NCBI GenBank assembly: GCA_947595555.1
Contig: CANQES010000018.1
Location: forward strand, 1 to 18,897
DNA length: 18,897 nucleotides
Reading direction: 5' to 3'
From: an uncultured Clostridia bacterium
Lineage (GTDB): Bacteria; Bacillota; Clostridia; TANB77; CAG-508
The position numbers and the translations under genes are program-made. Of this stretch, positions 6,870 through 13,749 are shown piece by piece; the first letter of the stretch is position 1, and each line of letters starts with the position of its first letter. Below the pieces are notes generated by a model. It was not told the origin of the DNA. It did not search any database and worked only from the letters and a program-made list of their open reading frames with translations.

Positions 6870-8510
6870 TTAATACATTCCATCCATTCCTGATGGCATT
6901 CCACCTTCATGGTTTCCACAATTGCATCCTTTTGGCTCTGGTGCATCAGTTACTAAACTTTCAGTTGTAAGTACCATAGATGCTATTGATGCTGCATTTT
7001 CTAAAGCACTTCTTGTTACTTTAGTTGGATCTACAATTCCTGCCTTCTTCATGTCTACATATTCTTCTTTTGCTGCATCAAATCCAACTCCTTGTTGTGA
7101 TTTCTTAATAGTATCTACTATAACAGCTGGTTCTAAACCTGCATTTATCGCAATTTGTTTTACTGGTTCTTCTAATGCTTTTAAAACAATTTTTGCTCCT
7201 AGTTTTTCTCCACTTTCTAAAGAATCTACTAATTTTTCAACTTTAGGAATTACATTAATTAAAGCTGTTCCTCCTCCTGCCACAATTCCTTCTTCTACTG
7301 CTGCTTTAGTAGCAGATAATGCATCTTCAATTCTTAGTTTTTTGTCTTTCATCTCTACTTCTGTTGCAGCTCCTACTCCAATTACAGCTACACCACCTGA
7401 CATTTTTGCCAATCTTTCTTGTAATTGTTCTTTGTCATATTCACTCTTAGTTTCTACAATTTGTGCTTTTATTTGAGCAACTCTGTCTGCTATTTGTTGT
7501 TTATCTCCTGAACCATCTACAATAATTGTATTTTCTTTTTGTACTTTTACATGTCTTGCCTTTCCTAATTGTTCAATAGTAGTATCCTTTAATTCTAACC
7601 CTAAATCTGAAGTAATTACCTCTGCACCTGTCAAAATTGCAATATCTTGAAGCATTGCTTTTCTTTTATCTCCAAATCCAGGAGCTTTAACAGCTACTAC
7701 ATTTAAAACACCTCTCAATTTGTTCAAAATTAAAGTTGATAAAGCTTCTCCTTCCATGTCATCACAAACTATTAGTAATTTTCCTGATTCTTGCATGATA
7801 GATTCTAATAATGGTAGTACTTCTTGTATATTGCTAATTTTTTTATCAGTTAACAATATATATGGATTTTCTAATACTGCTTCCATCTTTTCTGTATCTG
7901 TTGCCATATATGGAGATAAATATCCTTTATCAAATTGCATTCCTTCTACAACATTTAGTTCTGTATTAGAAGTTTTTGATTCTTCAATAGTTATAACGCC
8001 ATCTTTAGAAACTTTCTCCATTGCATCTGCAATTAAATTTCCAATTTCTTCATTATTGGCTGATATACTTGCTACTCTTGCAATATCTTCTTTTCCATTT
8101 ATTACAGAACTAACTTCTTTTAGTCCATCAATTGCAGTACTAACTGCTTTATCAATTCCTCTTTTCATTGCCATTGGATCTGCTCCAGCTGCAACATTTT
8201 TAACTCCTTCTTTTATCATGCTTTGAGCTAAAACAGTAGCTGTTGTCGTTCCATCTCCTGCTACATCATTTGTCTTTGTAGAAACCTCTTTAACAAGACG
8301 AGCTCCCATATTTTCAAATTTATCTTCTAGTTCTATTTCTTTGGCTATTGTAACGCCATCATTTGTAATTAAAGGTGCTCCAAAGCTTTTATCTAATACA
8401 ACATTTCTTCCTTTTGGTCCTAATGTTACTTTTACTGTATCTGCTAATTTGTTAACACCTTCTAATAAAGATTTTCTAGCTTCTTCTCCGAATTTAATAA
8501 CTTTTGCCAT
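6870..8510 (-). CDS. groEL: Chaperonin GroEL (Hsp60)
   Basis: The 546-residue protein begins MAKVIKFGEEARKSLLEGVN. It has the family's nucleotide-binding GDGTTTATVLAQ (about residues 86-97), VKAPGFGDKRKAMLQDIA, the equatorial-domain signature AAVEEGIVAGGGTALI, and a glycine/methionine tail ending GGMPSGMDGMY. GroEL forms the 14-subunit folding chamber capped by GroES. The tail also contains CNCGNH, a small cysteine cluster common in clostridial GroEL. ATG 8510 is used because AAGGAAGG precedes it; the frame upstream has no ribosome-binding site. It is the second gene of the HrcA/CIRCE-controlled operon. A degenerate REP-like copy sits between it and groES. Confidence 0.98.
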   Translation of the reverse strand: MAKVIKFGEEARKSLLEGVNKLADTVKVTLGPKGRNVVLDKSFGAPLITNDGVTIAKEIELEDKFENMGARLVKEVSTKTNDVAGDGTTTATVLAQSMIKEGVKNVAAGADPMAMKRGIDKAVSTAIDGLKEVSSVINGKEDIARVASISANNEEIGNLIADAMEKVSKDGVITIEESKTSNTELNVVEGMQFDKGYLSPYMATDTEKMEAVLENPYILLTDKKISNIQEVLPLLESIMQESGKLLIVCDDMEGEALSTLILNKLRGVLNVVAVKAPGFGDKRKAMLQDIAILTGAEVITSDLGLELKDTTIEQLGKARHVKVQKENTIIVDGSGDKQQIADRVAQIKAQIVETKSEYDKEQLQERLAKMSGGVAVIGVGAATEVEMKDKKLRIEDALSATKAAVEEGIVAGGGTALINVIPKVEKLVDSLESGEKLGAKIVLKALEEPVKQIAINAGLEPAVIVDTIKKSQQGVGFDAAKEEYVDMKKAGIVDPTKVTRSALENAASIASMVLTTESLVTDAPEPKGCNCGNHEGGMPSGMDGMY

Positions 8511-8533
8511 TTTCTTTCCTTCCTTTCTCATGC

Positions 8534-8558
8534 GGATTTGTGACTCGTCCCCAAATCC
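8534..8558. repeat. REP-like palindrome, copy 4 (degenerate) between groES and groEL
   Basis: GGATTTG and CAAATCC arms are kept, and CGTCCCC is intact. The other half of the core reads TGACT instead of GGGG, so only the outer seven pairs form. It occupies most of the 56-base groES-groEL gap. Confidence 0.7.
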
Positions 8559-8566
8559 TTTATTTT

Positions 8567-8848
8567 TTATTCAACAATTGCTAAGATGTCCTCTTGTTTA
8601 ACAATAATATATTCTGTTCCTTCATATTTGACTTCTGTTCCAGAATATTTGCTAACAATTACATTATCACCTTTCTTTACATTTACTGGTTCTAATTTTC
8701 CGTCTACTTTTTCTCCTTCGCCTACTTCAATAACTTCTGCTATTTGTGGCTTTTCTTGTGCATTGCCAGCTAATATAATTCCACTTTTTGTTGTTTCTTC
8801 GCCTTCTTTCATCTTTATTAATACTCTACTTCCTAATGGTTTAATCAT
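8567..8848 (-). CDS. groES: Co-chaperonin GroES (Hsp10)
   Basis: This 93-residue protein begins MIKPLGSRVLIKMKEGEETT. It contains KSGIILAGNAQEKPQIAEVI (the mobile loop that contacts GroEL), VGEGEKVDGK, KKGDNVIVSKYSGTEVKYEG and the closing EYIIVKQEDILAIVE, the full GroES beta-barrel at normal length. ATG 8848 follows AAAGGAGG; the longer frame begins inside the CIRCE region and lacks a site. It is the first gene of the groESL operon, controlled through the CIRCE element 26 bases upstream. Confidence 0.98.
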   Translation of the reverse strand: MIKPLGSRVLIKMKEGEETTKSGIILAGNAQEKPQIAEVIEVGEGEKVDGKLEPVNVKKGDNVIVSKYSGTEVKYEGTEYIIVKQEDILAIVE

Positions 8849-8874
8849 TTTATAACCTCCTTTAAGTTTTTGTA

Positions 8875-8901
8875 TTAGCACTCTATTTAAGTGACTGCTA
8901 A
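8875..8901 (-). promoter_or_regulatory. CIRCE operator (HrcA binding site) of groESL
   Basis: TTAGCACTC (8875-8883), nine bases, then GACTGCTAA (8893-8901). The consensus is TTAGCACTC-N9-GAGTGCTAA, so there is a single mismatch in the second arm (C for G). It lies between the promoter and the groES start, the normal position for HrcA repression of heat-shock genes. Confidence 0.95.
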
Positions 8902-8904
8902 TAC

Positions 8905-8931
8905 TTTATACCCTTTTGTCTCAAATGTCAA
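8905..8931 (-). promoter_or_regulatory. groESL promoter
   Basis: On the minus strand a consensus TTGACA (8926-8931) is followed 15 bases later by TATAAA (8905-8910), immediately upstream of CIRCE. The spacing is short; a weaker -10 (TAAAGT) would give 17 bases. Confidence 0.6.
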
Positions 8932-9006
8932 TACTTTTTCTCTTTTTTCACATAAAGTTCACATATCTATTATATTCCCAATGATTTTATTATATTCCTT
9001 ATAATC

Positions 9007-9035
9007 TTGCTTTTTTTAGCCGAAACCGTTATAAT
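9007..9035 (+). promoter_or_regulatory. Promoter placed for a leaderless transcript
   Basis: TTGCTT (9007-9012), 17 bases, consensus TATAAT (9030-9035). ATG begins at 9042, six bases past the -10, where transcription itself should start. No Shine-Dalgarno sequence lies between. Confidence 0.65.
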
Positions 9036-9041
9036 ATTTTT

Positions 9042-9776
9042 ATGAGAAAATTAATTGTAGATAAAAAATATAATGAAAAGAAATTAAATAAATTTTTATT
9101 AGACAACATTCCAACACTTTCTTCTAATCTTTTTTATAAAACTTTACGAAAAAAAGATATTAAAGTCAATAATAAAAGAATTTGTGAAAATGTTACTCTA
9201 TATGAAAAAGATGAAGTTTTGGTGTATATTCCTGAAAATTTATTAGAGCAGTCCATCGACATAAATATATTTTTTGAAGATGATAATATATTAATCATTA
9301 ACAAACCATATAATATGGAAGTAACAGGTGCAAACAGTTTAACTAGTCATATTCATCAAAAATATCAACATGCAAATTTAAAACCAATGCCTTGTCATCG
9401 AATTGATAGAAATACTACTGGTTTAGTATTATTTGCTAAAAATGAAGATGCTTTAGAAATTTTATTAAATAAATTTAAAAATCATGAAATTGAAAAGCAT
9501 TACTTAGCTTTAGTTTATGGCATTCCTAAAGAAAATTTCAAGCGTTGTGAAGCCTATTTATTTAAAGATAATAAAAATTCCCATGTTTATATTTCCGATT
9601 CTTTTAAAAAAGGATATCAAAAAATTATTACTACATATCAAGTTTTACAAAAAAATGATGATAATACTGCCCTTTTAGATGTTTCTATCGAAACTGGTAA
9701 AACTCATCAAATCAGAGCTCATCTTGCATATTTAGGCTACCCTATTATTGGTGATCGGAAAATATGGACTAAATGA
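9042..9776 (+). CDS. RluA-family RNA pseudouridine synthase
   Basis: The 244-residue protein has an S4-like RNA-binding start (residues 1-62: LNKFLLDNIPTLSSNLFYKTL, DIKVNNKRICENVTLYEKDEV). The synthase domain follows: INKPYNMEV, then the catalytic motif PCHRIDRNTTGLVLFAK with the nucleophile aspartate at residue 122, then KHYLALVYG and the closing GKTHQIRAHLAYLGYPIIGD. It converts uridine to pseudouridine in rRNA or tRNA, but which site cannot be told from sequence. The start has no Shine-Dalgarno site and coincides with the expected transcription start. A strong rho-independent terminator follows at 9891-9931. Confidence 0.92.
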   Translation: MRKLIVDKKYNEKKLNKFLLDNIPTLSSNLFYKTLRKKDIKVNNKRICENVTLYEKDEVLVYIPENLLEQSIDINIFFEDDNILIINKPYNMEVTGANSLTSHIHQKYQHANLKPMPCHRIDRNTTGLVLFAKNEDALEILLNKFKNHEIEKHYLALVYGIPKENFKRCEAYLFKDNKNSHVYISDSFKKGYQKIITTYQVLQKNDDNTALLDVSIETGKTHQIRAHLAYLGYPIIGDRKIWTK

Positions 9777-9783
9777 GATTAAT

Positions 9784-9814
9784 AAGGCATTTGGTAAAAA
9801 ATATCAAATGCTTT
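9784..9814 (+). other. Weak hairpin after the pseudouridine synthase gene
   Basis: AAGGCATTTG and CAAATGCTTT pair (ten pairs, one G-U) across an 11-base loop, eight bases past the stop codon. No proper U-tract follows, so it may protect the mRNA end rather than terminate. Confidence 0.3.
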
Positions 9815-9890
9815 GCAGTTATATTCTAAAGTTTAATTTCAAAACTGATAGTGGAATTTTGAATTATTTAAATGGTAAAAGCTTCTATTT

Positions 9891-9931
9891 AAAAGAGGAT
9901 TTGGGGACGGCCCCATAATCCTCTTTTTTTT
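9891..9931 (+). terminator. REP-like palindrome, copy 5, acting as a plus-strand terminator
   Basis: AAAAGAGGATT and AATCCTCTTTT pair. An inner TGGGG/CCCCA stem closes on ACGG, with one bulged T. Eight T's (9924-9931) end the structure. It is the best intrinsic terminator in the window and closes the pseudouridine synthase transcript. The core is the same repeat as the other REP-like copies. Confidence 0.8.
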
Positions 9932-9958
9932 ATGATAATAAATAATTTTGAAAAAATC

Positions 9959-9992
9959 AAAAAGAGGATTATGGAGCCGTCCCCAAATCCTC
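9959..9992 (-). terminator. REP-like palindrome, copy 6, acting as a minus-strand terminator
   Basis: On the minus strand GAGGATTTGGGG, ACGG, then CTCCATAATCCTC (one core mismatch), followed by five T's (9959-9963). It lies downstream of the sensor kinase gene and is inverted relative to copy 5, so the pair closes two converging genes. Confidence 0.7.
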
Positions 9993-10030
9993 CCAAATCT
10001 TCCCAACTTCTCCCAAATCCTTCAAAATTC
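9981..10030. repeat. Degenerate tandem run of a REP half-arm
   Basis: The plus strand repeats CCCAAATC-like units spaced irregularly (CCCCAAATCC, CCCAAATCTT, CCCAACTTC, CCCAAATCCTT), directly continuing the right arm of copy 6. It looks like slippage or decay of repeated half-elements. Confidence 0.5.
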
Positions 10031-10042
10031 TCACTCATAATA

Positions 10043-12035
10043 TCAAGATGTCCAATTAATTACTACTTTAAACAAATCTCCATCTATAATAATATCAAAA
10101 TTACCACCTTGAAGTTCTGTCAAACTTTTTGCAATAGATAAACCTAACCCACTTCCATCGGTGTATCTTGATTTATCACCTCTCACAAACCTTTGCATCA
10201 ATTCATCACTACTAATATTTAACTTTTCTTTTGATATGTTTTTTATACTTATTTCTATGTCTTTCCTTGCTTTTTTTACATCAATATAAACTCTAGAATT
10301 TTCCAATGCATATTTGGTAATATTGCTAAATAAATTTTCTATCACTCTATACAAATATCTATTATCTGCTTTTATCTTAATTGCTTCATCTGGTATGTTC
10401 AATTCAATCTTCAAATTTTTTGTTTCGAATCTATCCTTAAATTCTCCTATACTTTGATGTAATAACTCTTTCAAGTCAATTTCTTCGATTGTTAGCTTTA
10501 CATTACCAGAAGACACCTTAGAAGCTTCCACTAAATCTTCTGTTAGTTTTTTTAATCTTTGAGATTTATTATCTAAAATTTGGACATATTCTTTTACTTT
10601 TTCATCTTCAATATTTTCTTTTTTCAATAAATCCACATAGTTTATAATTGAAGTTAAAGGTGTTTTAATATCATGTGAAACATTTGTAATTAATTCTGTT
10701 TTCAATCTCTCCGATTTTAAACTCTGCTCTATTGCATTAGAAAATCCTCCTGCTATATCATTAATATATATTGCCATTTCTTTTAAAATTCCTTGCAATT
10801 CACTATCATCCAAATGAATATCCGTTTTGCCTTGATAAATTTCTTTAAGTGCATCCTTTATCTCTTCTTGTTCTCTACCCTGCTTTCGCAATTTATAAAA
10901 AACCCAACACCAAAATATAATTAATACTAACAATGTAAATATATTTAAAAATACTGTACCTAAAATAATACTAATTAGTACAAATCCCCAATAATATCTA
11001 AAAATTTTCTTGCTCGAAGATGTATTTTTTTCAAATTCCTTTATCCATTTCCTTATTTTAACATAGCACCATTTTATAATTTTATATATTAAAAAACTTT
11101 TCCATAATGTCCCAGACTTTATTCTTTTTATAGTTGTAACTGTTAAAATAGCACAAAATACATAACAAATAAAGTACGTCATTATTGTTAAAATTAAACA
11201 AAAGACATAAGAACTATTAGTTAAATTAACATAGATGCTTAAAAAGACTATTATAAACAAAAGACATCCACAACTAATTATTTCATATGGTATCTTATCA
11301 ATAAAATTTAAACTAATACCTTTCTTTTCCTTACTATGACCAATTGACCAAAGTAAGTATCCTACAATCATAATTAACAATATTATACTAATAGTACAAA
11401 TATATACTGGTAAGATTTTATGTTGTAATAAAAAGTCGTAAATATTACGATTAAATGCAAAATTTGTAGTTTGCGTCGTTTTCATTTCATCATAACAACT
11501 ATATATGTCATATTCCTCTGTATATAAATATTTTTCATAATAATTATATTTTAAATTATATTGATTAATATAATTTAAATTGCTCTCTATTTTTCCTTCT
11601 ACCAAATTCCAATAAACTTCTTGATTTTTCATGCTGTCTATTACATCTTGATATTGATTACTTTTGATATTAGTAAACATTTTTCCAGTTTTTCTTTCAA
11701 TAATAACATAATTAATGTAAGCCCCTATTCCGTTGCTATAATTATATATGTCCTGATTATTTGAATAATAATATGTATTGCCTTTTTCATCCTTCACTTC
11801 TCTAAAATTATATCCATATTCTACTTGCTTACAATCTTCTAATTTTGATATAAAAAAGCCAATATAATTATTAGCAAATTGTTCAGTTTGCGAATACTTA
11901 GTTTCTTCCTTACTAACATTCATCTCATTTAAATATAAAATGTGAAGGCAACTACAACCGAAGTAATAACACTAATATTGGAAACATTATATAGCATATG
12001 AACTTTAAAAATACTGAATGTCTTATTTTTTCCAT
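10043..12035 (-). pseudogene. Sensor histidine kinase, frameshifted near the N terminus
   Basis: An uninterrupted frame (10043-11923, 626 residues) has an extracytoplasmic-like region (residues 1-165), membrane helices (about 170-192, 212-233, 238-265 and 311-343), and a HisKA domain with the phospho-acceptor in NVSHDIKTPLTSI (His417). An ATPase domain follows (ENLFSNITKYALE, then GSGLGLSIAKSL at 590-601). The true start appears to be ATG 12035, three bases past the regulator gene and preceded by AAAGGA; from there MEKIRHSVFLKFICYIMF and PILVLLL form the missing first membrane helix. That frame hits a stop at 11952. One inserted base (or a two-base loss) between 11974 and 11952, or two single-base losses, would rejoin it. 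The partner regulator is also frameshifted. Confidence 0.75.
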
Positions 12036-12037
12036 TT

Positions 12038-12728
12038 CTATATCCTTTCTATTTTATAACCAATCCCCCAAATTACTTTCAAATATTTGGGTTCTTTTGG
12101 ATTGATTTCGATTTTCTCACGAATATGTCTAATGTGAACAGCAATTATATTTTCTGCTCCAAAGCCTTCTTCGTTCCATACATTCTCATAAATTTCTCTA
12201 ATTGAATATACTTTTCCTTTATTTTCTAATAAAAATTTTAAAATATTAAATTCTGTAGCAGTCAATTTAACCTCTTTTCCATCTACTGTCACCTTTTTTG
12301 TTTCATCATTTAATATCAACTGACCACTTTGATATATTTTACTATTGTTTTCTAGAGTCCCGCAAGCTTACATATCTTCTTATATTTGAATTAACTCTAG
12401 CAATTAACTCTAATGGATTAAATGGTTTTGTAATGTAATCATCTGCACCCGCATTTAGTCCTCCTATTTTGTCATAATCTTCTGATTTCGCAGATAATAA
12501 AATAACTGGTATTGTTTTATCATTTCTTATGTCTTCTAATGTTTCTATTCCATCTTTCTCTGGCATCATTATATCTAATATAACCAAATGAATTTCATTT
12601 TTTTCTATAACTTCTAATGCTTGTTTTCCATTGTATGCCTTTAGTACGTTATACCCTTCTTTTTTTAAATATATGTCTATTGCATTTACTATTTCTTTAT
12701 CATCATCTACCACTAATATATTATACAT
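12038..12728 (-). pseudogene. OmpR/PhoB-family response regulator, split by a frameshift
   Basis: The receiver domain starts at ATG 12728 (after AAAGGAG): MYNILVVDDDKEIVNAIDIY, phospho-acceptor Asp52 in LVILDIMMPEKDG, LLSAKSEDYD, Lys101 in YITKPFNP. The frame ends at 12342. The winged-helix DNA-binding domain lies in another frame (12038-12319 and upstream of it): VTVDGKEVKLTATEFNILKF, VYSIREIYENVWN, AVHIRHIREKI, VIWGIGYKIERI. Removing one base near 12359-12362 (the C of TTGCGGG on the minus strand) rejoins RRYVSL to GTLENNSKIYQSGQLIL without a gap, a typical linker. So this was one gene of about 230 residues. It is either newly broken or an assembly error. The kinase gene follows immediately, as in VanRS-like pairs. 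Confidence 0.85.
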
Positions 12729-12750
12729 TTTTATTTCTCCTTTATTTATA

Positions 12751-12802
12751 AGTATAACATAATATTTATGAATAAAAAATAGAGAAAATCTTAATTTTCT
12801 CT
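12751..12802 (-). promoter_or_regulatory. Regulator promoter region with a 9-bp inverted repeat
   Basis: A TATACT -10 (12751-12756, minus strand) has no good -35 box. Immediately upstream, AGAGAAAAT (12781-12789) and ATTTTCTCT (12794-12802) form a perfect palindrome with a four-base centre. A weak -35 with an adjacent palindrome fits an activator site, possibly for the response regulator itself. Confidence 0.4.
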
Positions 12803-12811
12803 TAAATGATT

Positions 12812-13069
12812 TAGAAACAACAAAAAGCCATGATAGTATAACCCATTCCAATGCCATATATTATTAATTTTAGAGTAATACGAATGTAAGAAAAATGTTT
12901 TAGAAATTTTTAATTCATTTTATGGAAAGAGTTCACGCTTGACGTGGAAGGGTGCCATAAAATGAATTTAGAATTTCTTAAATTTTTTTTGAAACCGAGT
13001 TATTACGATAAAATTAATAATATATGGCATTGGAATGGGTTATACTATCATGGCCTTTTGTTGTTTTTA
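12812..13069. mobile_element. MITE-like non-coding element, 258 bp, long inverted repeats
   Basis: This is a near-complete palindrome. 12827-12872 and 13009-13054 are exact reverse complements over 46 bases. Outward from there, the ends continue to TAGAAACAACAAAAAG on the left against TAAAAACAACAAAAGG (reverse complement of the right end), with two mismatches. A further 14-bp inverted pair (AATTCATTTTATGG and its complement) lies inside, around a centre of about 30 bases. AAATGATT flanks both sides (12804-12811 and 13070-13077), consistent with an 8-bp target duplication. It has no transposase and no coding potential, so mobilisation would be in trans. The parent insertion sequence family cannot be named. 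It fills the gap between the regulator and the amidase gene. Confidence 0.75.
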
Positions 13070-13567
13070 AAATGATTCTCCTACTTTTTCTATATGAATG
13101 TATCTAATTTTTTGAAAAGAATATTCTGACATTGGCTTATTAAAACTATCTAAAGTATGACATGCAATCTTTATTCCTTTTAAAGTAAATTTATTTTCTA
13201 CACTAACAACCACTAATGTATGGGCAAATTTTTCTCCGTCAAAAGATATTTGCACTATATCTCCTAATTCAATATATCTTTGCGATGTTTCAATTCCTTG
13301 AGGTCCAATACCTCTGTTATTAACTAAAAATTGATACAGATATTCTACTCCACTCCAAGATGGAGATTTATTATTTCCATTAATATAATACCAGCCTTTT
13401 TCCTTTGTATAATTCATTTTTTTACTTCCAGCAAAAATGCATTGAGAAGCAAAACTAGTGCAATCACCACCTACTGGGTCAAAATTATAATATTTTGGAT
13501 TTCTAGCAAATGCCCATTTTTTAGCATATTCAATAACAGCTAAACGATTATATTCTTTATATGTCAT
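13067..13567 (-). CDS. Amidase_6-domain protein (putative cysteine amidase)
   Basis: This 166-residue protein begins MTYKEYNRLAVIEYAKKWAF. It carries the Amidase_6 signature: FDPVGGDCTSFASQCIFAGS (candidate catalytic Cys about residue 36), WSGVEYLYQFLVNN, LGDIVQISFDGEKFAHTLVV (His about 117) and a final HTLDSFNKPMSEY followed by IRYIHIEKV. Members resemble NlpC-type papain-like enzymes and are thought to cleave amide bonds, possibly in peptidoglycan or secreted peptides. This copy has no signal peptide, so it may act in the cytoplasm, the mother cell or after lysis. AGGGTGA precedes ATG 13567. Its stop codon TAA consists of the first three bases of the MITE-like element. Confidence 0.85.
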   Translation of the reverse strand: MTYKEYNRLAVIEYAKKWAFARNPKYYNFDPVGGDCTSFASQCIFAGSKKMNYTKEKGWYYINGNNKSPSWSGVEYLYQFLVNNRGIGPQGIETSQRYIELGDIVQISFDGEKFAHTLVVVSVENKFTLKGIKIACHTLDSFNKPMSEYSFQKIRYIHIEKVGESF

Positions 13568-13630
13568 ATCTGAATCACCCTGATAAAATATATTATATTA
13601 ATAAAAAAAAAGAACAAGACTATTATGGAA

Positions 13631-13692
13631 GCTGCTGAAAAAGTAGCAGAAAAAAATAGTGAGTCAGAAAATATTTTTTCTAATTCACTATT
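13631..13692 (-). terminator. Two-hairpin repeat, copy 1; terminator of the prepilin-FGE gene
   Basis: A 17-base stem (13655-13671 with 13676-13692; one G-T and one mismatch) is followed on the minus strand by seven T's (13650-13656). A second small hairpin follows: GCTGCT/AGTAGC (13631-13647). It lies 57 bases past the stop codon of the gene above. The whole unit is about 85% identical (by eye) to the inverted copy at 15222-15284. Confidence 0.7.
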
Positions 13693-13749
13693 CTTATATT
13701 AAATTAATAGAAGAACCCACATTCTTTAATTTTGTTTTCTAGTATTTAG

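Noticed and set aside
6922..8226. Two long plus-strand reading frames opposite groEL (184 and 168 codons)
   Set aside because: They are antisense shadows of a highly conserved gene, serine- and threonine-rich without any recognisable domain or ribosome-binding site.
3666..9992. GGGGACGG palindromes considered as a CRISPR array
   Set aside because: Spacing is irregular (tens to thousands of bases), orientation varies, there are no equal-length spacers, and no cas genes are present.
9932..10141. A 69-codon plus-strand frame over the repeat pair
   Set aside because: It is composed of the tandem CCCAAATC repeat and antisense kinase sequence, with no ribosome-binding site.
12729..12857. A longer start for the response regulator, adding 43 residues
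   Set aside because: The extension is read from the MITE-like arm and the promoter, and conserved receiver domains begin at MYNILVVDDD, which has its own AAAGGAG site.
13617..13704. A short plus-strand peptide (MEAAEKVAEKNSESEN...) in the two-hairpin repeat
   Set aside because: It has no ribosome-binding site, most of its codons lie within a terminator stem, and it ends shortly after. It is kept only as a hint about the origin of the repeat.
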